Assembly: GCA_047629975.1 (NCBI GenBank)
Contig: JBLHUT010000122.1
Location: 1-10,153, forward strand
Length of the DNA stretch: 10,153 bases
Direction: 5' to 3'
From: JBLHUT01 sp047629975
GTDB taxonomy: Bacteria > Pseudomonadota > Alphaproteobacteria > Rhodobacterales > Rhodobacteraceae
In this document: one piece after another, positions 1 through 5,394 of the stretch
How positions within the stretch are numbered: position 1 is the stretch's first letter
How the letters are laid out: every line of letters starts with the position of its first letter
The notes under the pieces: model-generated
Seen by the model: the letters and a program-made list of their open reading frames with translations, nothing else
What the model was told of the DNA's origin: nothing
Database searches by the model: none
Translations under genes and position numbers: made by a program

Positions 1-732
1 ATTGCCGCACCGGTCGCCGCGTTGGAGCTTTATTTGCGCGACAGTTTTGCGATCAACCGCCCCTCGAGCCTTGCCTATGACGCCGAAACCTGCGGCGTCT
101 GGATTGCGAACGAGGGCGCCGAGCTTGTCCTGATCAATATTGTTGGCACAGAGATCCGGCGCTTTGATACGGGCATGCCGATGATCAAGACCCTGACCGT
201 GACGCCCGAGGGGCTTTTGGTGAACAACGGTTACGGGACATTCCGCCGTTTCACGCGTGAGGGGCGGCCGCTGGGGGACGGGTTCCGGCTGAACGATACC
301 TTGCGCGATGTCGAAGGGTTGCACCATGAACCGGACGGGCATCTTTTGATTGCCGAGGACGACCGTGCGCGTGTTGTCCGGATGACGCCGACGGGCGAGA
401 TCGTTTTTACGATCGACGGGTTCAAGCTTTCTCCGGTGATGTATGAGCCGCAGGGGGTAACCCGTGACCCGCTTAGCGGTAATATTCTTGTGGTGGATGA
501 CAACGAAGGGCTGAACGCGCTGTTCGAGTTTGACCCTGCGGGGGCGATTTTGTCGGTCACGCCGCTGTCGGAATACGGCTCTGATGCCGAAGGGATCACG
601 CTGCAACCTCAAACCGGCACGCTTTTCATCGGGTTTGACAGCGGCAACCGTCTTGCCATTTTCGACTACCTGCCCTCGGTGCGCAGCATTGATACACCGC
701 TTGATGCCGGCCCCGATTGCGCAATTTCCTGA
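1..732 (+). CDS. Beta-propeller (SdiA-regulated/NHL-like) protein, C-terminal part
   Basis: The reading frame is open from base 1 and ends at TGA 730-732, giving 243 residues. The true start lies upstream of the window; a TTG at 22-24 is in frame but has no supporting ribosome site. Blade-like repeats recur about every 40-50 residues, each with hydrophobic strands followed by Asp/Gly turns, for example the EGLHHEPDGHLLIAEDD segment, then EPQGVTRDPLSGNILVVDD, then EGITLQPQTGTLFIGFD. This 'EG(I/V)..(D/E)P..G.L(L/F)(V/I).(D/E)' pattern is typical of six-bladed propellers such as the YjiK/SdiA-regulated, NHL and SMP-30-like groups. No catalytic motif is evident, so ligand and role are unknown. 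It shares the strand of leuA but ends 214 bases upstream of it, so it is probably a separate unit. The fold assignment is moderately secure and the family name is not. Confidence 0.6.
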   Translation: MAAPVAALELYLRDSFAINRPSSLAYDAETCGVWIANEGAELVLINIVGTEIRRFDTGMPMIKTLTVTPEGLLVNNGYGTFRRFTREGRPLGDGFRLNDTLRDVEGLHHEPDGHLLIAEDDRARVVRMTPTGEIVFTIDGFKLSPVMYEPQGVTRDPLSGNILVVDDNEGLNALFEFDPAGAILSVTPLSEYGSDAEGITLQPQTGTLFIGFDSGNRLAIFDYLPSVRSIDTPLDAGPDCAIS

Positions 733-769
733 GCCGCATTTTTACGCTTTTCTTTTGCAAATGCCGGTC

Positions 770-782
770 TATGCTGCGGTCC
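770..782 (+). promoter_or_regulatory. Candidate -10 element for the leu leader transcript
   Basis: TATGCT at 770-775 resembles a sigma-70 -10 hexamer. The -35 region is poor: TTTTCT at 748-753, with a 16-base spacer. If used, transcription would start near A783, which is the A of an in-frame ATG of the leucine leader ORF, so the leader would be translated from a nearly leaderless mRNA. This is a weak match found by eye. Confidence 0.25.
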
Positions 783-806
783 ATGAACATGATCCGGCAT
801 ACCTCC

Positions 807-872
807 ATGACTGTCCCCGCTTGCGGGCCGTTTTGCGTGGCCGGTCTTCTCCTTCTGCTAACCCGCCTCTGA
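807..872 (+). CDS. Leucine-rich leader peptide of leuA
   Basis: This is a 21-codon ORF, ATG 807-809 to TGA 870-872, that ends 74 bases before leuA. Its last nine codons read GLLLLLTRL: codons 14-18 are CTT CTC CTT CTG CTA and codon 21 is CTC, so six of the last eight residues are leucine. The run includes CTA, which I saw only sparsely in the neighbouring genes. Two further in-frame ATGs at 783 and 789 could lengthen it to 29 or 27 residues. None of the three starts has a clear Shine-Dalgarno sequence, and the ATG at 783 coincides with the predicted transcription start. The 3' end of the ORF (CGC CTC TGA) lies in the left arm of a perfect inverted repeat. Enterobacterial leuL peptides likewise carry a GLLLL run that senses charged tRNA-Leu. 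Position and content strongly suggest the same role here; the exact start is unsettled. Confidence 0.8.
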   Translation: MTVPACGPFCVAGLLLLLTRL

Positions 873-929
873 GCGTGCCTTCTGGCGCGACCGCTCAGAG
901 GAGGCTTGCCGCGCCGAGGGATTGAAGGA
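816..929 (+). promoter_or_regulatory. Leucine attenuator RNA structure
   Basis: Several pairings can be read directly. A short hairpin CCCG(CTTG)CGGG lies at 816-819/824-827 inside the leader ORF. A perfect 10-bp stem CCTCTGAGCG/CGCTCAGAGG lies at 866-875/892-901, with its left arm containing the last Leu codon and stop. Inside its loop, GGCGCG 884-889 can instead pair with CGCGCC 910-915, which competes with the first stem. TCCTTC 850-855, in the Leu codons, can pair with GAAGGA 924-929 just upstream of leuA. A ribosome stalled on codons 846-860 would mask the 866-875 arm. No run of T follows any of these stems, so a classical intrinsic terminator is not evident. Control of leuA translation or of Rho access is possible. 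The stems are seen; their regulatory logic is inferred. Confidence 0.65.
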
Positions 930-946
930 ACCAAGGAACACATAAA

Positions 947-2515
947 ATGACCGATAAAACCGAACAGGACCGCGTCCTGATTTTTGATACGACGTTGCGC
1001 GACGGCGAGCAAAGCCCGGGCGCCACGATGACCCACGCCGAAAAGATCGAGATCGCAGGGCTGTTGGATGATATGGGCGTCGATATCATCGAGGCCGGTT
1101 TCCCGATCGCCAGCGAGGGCGATTTCGAAGCTGTCAGCGAGATTTCGCGCCTTAGCCGGAATGCGGTGATCTGTGGTCTGGCGCGGGCCAACCTCAAAGA
1201 TATCGACCGCTGCTGGGAGGCTGTAAAGCACGCCCGCCAGCCGCGTATCCACACGTTTATCGGCACATCGCCGTTGCACCGTGCGATCCCGAACCTTGAC
1301 AAGGACCAGATGGCCCAGCGGATCCACGAGACGGTCACACACGCGCGCAATCTGTGCGATAACGTGCAATGGTCGCCGATGGATGCGACCCGCACAGAGT
1401 TCGATTACCTGTGCCGGACCATCGAAATCGCGATCAAGGCCGGGGCGACCACGATCAATATTCCCGATACCGTCGGCTATACCGCGCCGCGCGAAAGTGC
1501 CGATCTGATCCGGCGTTTGCTTGAAATCGTGCCGGGTGCGGATGATGTGATCTTTGCCACCCATTGTCACAACGACCTTGGTATGGCGACGGCCAACTCT
1601 CTGGCCGCGGTCGAGGCCGGTGCGCGCCAGATCGAGTGTACGATCAACGGTTTGGGCGAGCGGGCGGGCAACACCGCACTGGAGGAGGTCGTGATGGCCC
1701 TGAAGGTACGCAACGACATCATGCCGTATCGCACCGGCGTTGACAGCACAAAGATCATGAATATCAGCCGCCGCGTGGCCTCGGTTAGCGGGTTTGCGGT
1801 GCAGTTCAACAAGGCAATCGTCGGCAAGAACGCATTTGCCCATGAATCCGGCATCCATCAGGACGGGATGTTGAAAAACGCCGAAACCTTCGAGATCATG
1901 CGCCCCGAGGATGTGGGCCTGACCGAAACAAATCTGGTGATGGGCAAGCATTCGGGGCGGGCGGCTTTGCGGGCAAAGCTCAAGGATCTGGGTCATGAAT
2001 TGGGCGACAACCAGCTCAAGGACGTGTTCGTGCGCTTCAAGGCGTTGGCCGATCGCAAGAAAGAGATTTACGACGATGACCTGATCGCTTTGATGCGCGA
2101 TACGGGCGGGGCGGGCGACGCGCGGCTGGCGGTCAAGTTCCTGCGCGTGATCTGTGGCACACAGGCGCCGCAATCGGCAGACCTGATCCTGACCATCGAC
2201 GGTGTCGATCATCAGGTCACAGCCAATGGCGACGGTCCGGTGGATGCGACCTTCAATGCTGTCAAAGCCCTGTTTCCGCACAATGCGCGGTTGCAACTTT
2301 ATCAGGTGCATGCCGTGACAGAAGGCACCGATGCCCAAGCCACGGTAAGCGTACGAATGGAAGAAGACGGGCGGATCGTAACGGGGCAATCTGCTGATAC
2401 AGACACGGTCGTGGCGTCTGCAAGGGCGTATGTATCTGCCTTGAACCGGTTGATCGTGCGGCGTGAAAAGTCGGGCAAGGACGCCAAGGAAGTCTCTTAC
2501 AAAGACGTGTCCTGA
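947..2515 (+). CDS. leuA: 2-Isopropylmalate synthase (EC 2.3.3.13)
   Basis: LeuA condenses acetyl-CoA with 2-oxoisovalerate to give 2-isopropylmalate, the first committed step of leucine synthesis in the cytoplasm. The 522 residues match the usual length of the type I enzyme (E. coli about 523). The TIM-barrel catalytic domain opens with FDTTLRDGEQSPG (residues 13-25), which contains the conserved R18 and metal-ligand D19. The HCHNDLGMA motif supplies metal ligands H206 and H208, and NGLGERAGNTALEE follows. The C-terminal regulatory domain, which binds leucine for feedback inhibition in this family, spans roughly residues 385-515 and contains GDGPVDA (428-434). ATG 947 is preceded by AAGGA at 933-937 with a suitable spacing, and by a second AAGGA at 925-929. 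Expression is probably controlled by the leucine leader upstream, and a strong terminator follows, so the gene appears to be monocistronic. Confidence 0.97.
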   Translation: MTDKTEQDRVLIFDTTLRDGEQSPGATMTHAEKIEIAGLLDDMGVDIIEAGFPIASEGDFEAVSEISRLSRNAVICGLARANLKDIDRCWEAVKHARQPRIHTFIGTSPLHRAIPNLDKDQMAQRIHETVTHARNLCDNVQWSPMDATRTEFDYLCRTIEIAIKAGATTINIPDTVGYTAPRESADLIRRLLEIVPGADDVIFATHCHNDLGMATANSLAAVEAGARQIECTINGLGERAGNTALEEVVMALKVRNDIMPYRTGVDSTKIMNISRRVASVSGFAVQFNKAIVGKNAFAHESGIHQDGMLKNAETFEIMRPEDVGLTETNLVMGKHSGRAALRAKLKDLGHELGDNQLKDVFVRFKALADRKKEIYDDDLIALMRDTGGAGDARLAVKFLRVICGTQAPQSADLILTIDGVDHQVTANGDGPVDATFNAVKALFPHNARLQLYQVHAVTEGTDAQATVSVRMEEDGRIVTGQSADTDTVVASARAYVSALNRLIVRREKSGKDAKEVSYKDVS

Positions 2516-2534
2516 TCTGCCTTGGGTGGTGTGT

Positions 2535-2571
2535 TGCTCGCGCTTGTCACACAAGCGCGAGCATTTCTTTT
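2535..2571 (+). terminator. Rho-independent terminator of leuA
   Basis: A perfect 12-bp stem, GCTCGCGCTTGT/ACAAGCGCGAGC at 2536-2547/2551-2562, closes on a 3-base CAC loop. T2535:A2563 adds one pair. The T-rich tail TTTCTTTT (2564-2571) follows immediately. It begins 20 bases after the leuA stop and separates leuA from the mre genes. Confidence 0.92.
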
Positions 2572-2619
2572 GCGGTTAGGGACGTTTGGCCGAGGAACGT
2601 TTGCCATTGTGCACAAAGC

Positions 2620-2645
2620 GTCCCGCCCTGGCCTTCGGGCGGGAC
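2620..2645 (+). repeat. Stem-loop in the mreB upstream region
   Basis: A perfect 9-bp inverted repeat, GTCCCGCCC/GGGCGGGAC at 2620-2628/2637-2645, encloses an 8-base loop. No T-run follows. It lies between the leuA terminator and the candidate mreB promoter. It may act as a second transcription barrier or as an operator, but the sequence does not decide. Confidence 0.5.
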
Positions 2646-2671
2646 TTCGCGCAAATAGAAATATGCAACCC

Positions 2672-2700
2672 TTTCCCCCGCCAAGGCCGCGCCCTATAAG
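2672..2700 (+). promoter_or_regulatory. Candidate mreB promoter
   Basis: TATAAG at 2695-2700 is a fair -10 element. A poor -35 match, TTTCCC at 2672-2677, sits 17 bases upstream. It is 54 bases before the mreB start and downstream of the leuA terminator, the place where a promoter for the mre run is expected. Consensus agreement is weak. Confidence 0.3.
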
Positions 2701-2754
2701 CAAAAGGTCCCTGCGCGGCAGAGTCGCACGGGCATAGCACGAAGGGATTGGTTC

Positions 2755-3801
2755 ATGGGTCGGTTTGCCCTCTTTGGAGGCTTGTTTTCGCAGGATATGG
2801 CGATTGATCTGGGCACAGCAAATACGCTGGTCTATGTCAAAGGTCGCGGTATCATCCTGAACGAGCCGTCGGTTGTCGCCTATCAGATCAAAAATGGCCG
2901 CCGCGAGGTTCTGGCCGTTGGTGAGGATGCCAAGCTGATGCTGGGGCGGACCCCCGGAAGCATCGAGGCGATTCGTCCGATGCGCGAGGGCGTGATCGCC
3001 GATTTTGATACAGCAGAGGAAATGATCAAACATTTCATCCGCAAGGTGCACAGGCGCACGACCTTTACCAAACCCAAGATTATTGTTTGCGTGCCGCACG
3101 GTGCCACGCCGGTCGAAAAGCGCGCGATCCGTCAGTCGGTTCTGTCCGCAGGGGCCCGCAAGGCCGGTTTGATCGCAGAACCGATTGCGGCGGCCATCGG
3201 AGCCGGAATGCCGATCACCGATCCGACCGGTTCGATGGTGGTCGATATCGGTGGCGGCACGACCGAGGTGGCGGTTTTGTCACTGGGCGACATTGTTTAC
3301 GCGCGGTCTGTGCGGGTCGGTGGCGACCGGATGGACGAGGCGATCATCAGTTATCTGCGGCGCCAGCAGAACCTGCTTATCGGAGAGGCAACAGCCGAGC
3401 GGATCAAAACCTCGATCGGGACAGCACGGATGCCCGATGACGGGCGCGGGGCCACGATGATGATCCGGGGCCGCGACCTGTTGAACGGCGTGCCCAAGGA
3501 AATCGAGATTTCACAGGCGCAGGTTGCCGAGGCGCTGTACGAACCGGTGCAACAGATTTGCGAGGCGGTGATGACCGCGCTTGAGGCGACACCGCCCGAC
3601 CTTGCGGCGGATATCGTCGACCGTGGCGTGATGCTGACGGGGGGGGGTGCGCTTTTGGGCGAGCTTGACCTTGCGCTGCGCGAGCAGACGGGGCTGGCGA
3701 TTTCGGTGGCCGACGAGTCACTGAATTGTGTGGCGCTGGGCACCGGAAAAGCGTTGGAATACGAAAGCCAACTGCGGCATGTGATAGATTACGACAGCTA
3801 G
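2755..3801 (+). CDS. mreB: Rod shape-determining protein MreB
   Basis: MreB is the bacterial actin homologue. It forms ATP-dependent filaments beneath the inner membrane that guide the elongasome during lateral wall growth. The 348-residue product matches the family length (about 345). The actin-fold phosphate-1 loop is IDLGTANT near residues 17-24, the phosphate-2 loop is DIGGGTTE starting at D164, and the adenosine-site motif LTGGGALL spans 294-301. The N-terminal MGRFALFGGLFSQ segment is hydrophobic and could help membrane contact. ATG 2755 is supported by GAAGGG about 8 bases upstream. The codons for the TGGG motif contain an uninterrupted run of nine G (3639-3647), yet the frame continues to a normal C-terminus. 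It is the first gene of the mre-mrd-rod run, with a 110-base gap before mreC. Confidence 0.98.
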   Translation: MGRFALFGGLFSQDMAIDLGTANTLVYVKGRGIILNEPSVVAYQIKNGRREVLAVGEDAKLMLGRTPGSIEAIRPMREGVIADFDTAEEMIKHFIRKVHRRTTFTKPKIIVCVPHGATPVEKRAIRQSVLSAGARKAGLIAEPIAAAIGAGMPITDPTGSMVVDIGGGTTEVAVLSLGDIVYARSVRVGGDRMDEAIISYLRRQQNLLIGEATAERIKTSIGTARMPDDGRGATMMIRGRDLLNGVPKEIEISQAQVAEALYEPVQQICEAVMTALEATPPDLAADIVDRGVMLTGGGALLGELDLALREQTGLAISVADESLNCVALGTGKALEYESQLRHVIDYDS

Positions 3802-3843
3802 GGCGGCGTGATTGCGTGCTGTCGCAGGCGCAGGGATGTAACA

Positions 3844-3892
3844 TTGCGCGCTCTGGTCTGGTCCGAAACGGCGCATAAAATGGTGCGCGCAA
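3844..3892 (+). repeat. Inverted repeat in the mreB-mreC gap
   Basis: TTGCGCGC at 3844-3851 and GCGCGCAA at 3885-3892 form a perfect 8-bp inverted repeat around a 33-base loop. The right arm ends eight bases before the mreC Shine-Dalgarno sequence (AAGGA, 3901-3905). Low sequence complexity makes chance possible. A role in mRNA processing or in tuning MreC relative to MreB is only a suggestion. Confidence 0.35.
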
Positions 3893-3911
3893 CGGTGCAA
3901 AAGGACAGCGG

Positions 3912-4862
3912 GTGGCTCAGGATCGCAACACCCAGATCGACTACACCAGCCCCGTCAGGCGCATTCTGATCGGGCTGATGGGGCTGTTTTGTGTGGCCTT
4001 GCTGTTGCTGTGGCGCATCGACAGCCCGCGTGTGGAGTTGTTTCGCGCCGCTTTGGTCGACAAGCTGGTGCCAAGTTATGAATGGGCCTCGGTGCCTATT
4101 CACCGGCTGGCGGGCATGGTCGAGGATTTTCAGAGTTATCAGCGTATCTGGGACCAGAACCGTGAATTGCGACGCGAGTTGCAACAGATGAAGGCCTGGA
4201 AAGAAGCGGCCGTACAGCTGGAACAGCAAAATGCCAAATTGCTTGCGCTCAACAACGTGCAGCTTGATCCAAAGCTGACCAGCGTCTCTGGCGTGGTGAT
4301 TGCCGACAGCGGATCGCCCTTCCGGCAATCGCTGTTGCTGAATATCGGCCGCAATGACGGTATCGTGGATGGCTGGGCCACGATGGACGGTCTGGGCCTT
4401 GTGGGCCGGATTAGCGGTGTCGGGCGAAGCACAAGCAGGGTTCTGCTTCTGACAGATTCCGCCAGCCGTATTCCGATCACGCTGCAACCCTCGGGGCAAA
4501 GGGCAATTTTGACCGGTGATAACAGCAGTGCACCCCCGATTGATTTTCTGGAGAACGCCGACCTTGTGCGCCCAGGTGATCAGGTTGTGACCTCGGGGGA
4601 CGGAGGGGTTTTTCCGGCTGGTCTGCTTGTCGGGCAGGTGACGCAGGGGCGGGATCGCCGGTTGCGTGTGCGGTTGAGTGCCGATTACGAGCGGCTCGAG
4701 TTTTTGCGCGTGCTGCGCAGTCACCGTGCAGAAGTGATCAACGACACCGGCGGGTTGATTGTGCCCTCGCAACAGGTGCCGCCGCCCGTGCCGCCGCCCG
4801 TGCCACTGACTGATGCCACGCCGGGGGAAACGGGCCTTGCAGCAGGGGGCGATGATGGTTGA
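3912..4862 (+). CDS. mreC: Rod shape-determining protein MreC
   Basis: MreC is a bitopic inner-membrane protein whose periplasmic part contacts PBP2 and links MreB to the wall synthases. The 316-residue product has a basic N-terminus, one membrane segment (about 18-34, ILIGLMGLFCVALLLLW), and a Gln/Glu/Leu-rich coiled coil around 68-112. A beta-rich MreC core follows (about 120-275), with the family-typical NIGRNDGIVDG and GLVGRISGVGR stretches. The C-terminus carries a proline repeat, VPPPVPPPVP (289-298), encoded by two copies of a 12-base unit. Translation starts at GTG 3912, with AAGGA six bases upstream. The nearby ATG at 3880 is out of frame. The stop overlaps the mreD start by 8 bases. 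Confidence 0.95.
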   Translation: MAQDRNTQIDYTSPVRRILIGLMGLFCVALLLLWRIDSPRVELFRAALVDKLVPSYEWASVPIHRLAGMVEDFQSYQRIWDQNRELRRELQQMKAWKEAAVQLEQQNAKLLALNNVQLDPKLTSVSGVVIADSGSPFRQSLLLNIGRNDGIVDGWATMDGLGLVGRISGVGRSTSRVLLLTDSASRIPITLQPSGQRAILTGDNSSAPPIDFLENADLVRPGDQVVTSGDGGVFPAGLLVGQVTQGRDRRLRVRLSADYERLEFLRVLRSHRAEVINDTGGLIVPSQQVPPPVPPPVPLTDATPGETGLAAGGDDG

Positions 4863-5394
4863 TCCGATTGCCGCCCGGATGTGGCTGTTCCGAGGGGTTT
4901 TCGTGCTTCTTGTGTCGATCTTTGCGTTCTTTCGGCTGTTGCCGTTGGACAGCGCACCGGGGGCTTTGCCCGGGCCTGATCTGATGCTGGCGCTGACGTT
5001 TGCCTGGGTGTTGCGCCGTCCGGGTTATGTACCGGCAGTGATCATTGTCGGCGTCTTTCTGGTCTGTGACCTTATCTTTCACCGGCCACCGGGGCTGTGG
5101 GCGTTGTTGATGTTGCTGGGGTCCGAGTTTTTGCGCGCGCGGCAGGATCTGAGCCGGGGAATGCCGTTCATTCTGGAGTGGACACTGGTGACAGGGGTGA
5201 TTGTTGCGATGGTGACGGCCAATCATCTGGTTCTTGCGTTGTTGGTTGTCGACCGGCCGCCGTTGGGGCTGTCGGTGCTACGTGGATTTTTTACGACGCT
5301 GATCTACCCTTTGGTGGTCGGGGTGTCGTATCTTGTCTTTGACGTGCGCAAGGCCTCGCCCGAAGAGGTCACAGCATTGGGAGCGCGCCTGTGA
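4855..5394 (+). CDS. mreD: Rod shape-determining protein MreD
   Basis: MreD is a small polytopic inner-membrane component of the elongasome that works with MreC. I chose ATG 4855, giving 179 residues, because AGGGG at 4844-4848 sits at a normal distance and this start fits the family length (about 160-180). ATG 4852 and an ATG at 4813 are also in frame but less well placed. About five to six hydrophobic segments are visible, beginning with LFRGVFVLLVSIFAFFRLLPL, through YVPAVIIVGVFLVCDLIF, to FFTTLIYPLVVGVSYLVFDV at the C-terminus. The PGPDLML motif after the first segment is typical of MreD. The gene overlaps mreC by 8 bases and mrdA by 4 bases (GTGA), which suggests coupled translation. Confidence 0.92.
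   Translation: MVDPIAARMWLFRGVFVLLVSIFAFFRLLPLDSAPGALPGPDLMLALTFAWVLRRPGYVPAVIIVGVFLVCDLIFHRPPGLWALLMLLGSEFLRARQDLSRGMPFILEWTLVTGVIVAMVTANHLVLALLVVDRPPLGLSVLRGFFTTLIYPLVVGVSYLVFDVRKASPEEVTALGARL

Noticed and set aside
715..756. Palindrome ATTGCGCAAT (715-724) with T-rich sequence at 739-756 as a terminator of the first gene
   Set aside because: The palindrome has no loop to form a proper hairpin, lies inside the coding sequence, and is separated from the T-rich stretch by about 14 bases.
530..925. Plus-strand frame bridging the end of the first gene and the leuA leader
   Set aside because: It overlaps the propeller gene out of frame, has no ribosome site, and runs through the attenuator stem. 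The short Leu-rich ORF in another frame explains the region better.
626..2554. Long open frame on the minus strand across leuA
   Set aside because: It mirrors the codon-position bias of leuA, its product is rich in Arg/His/Asp without recognisable motifs, and the plus-strand gene is unequivocal.
3798..4772. Long minus-strand frame opposite mreC
   Set aside because: It is antisense to a clear mreC and its product is low in recognisable structure and rich in Gln/His/Pro, as expected of a GC-rich shadow frame.
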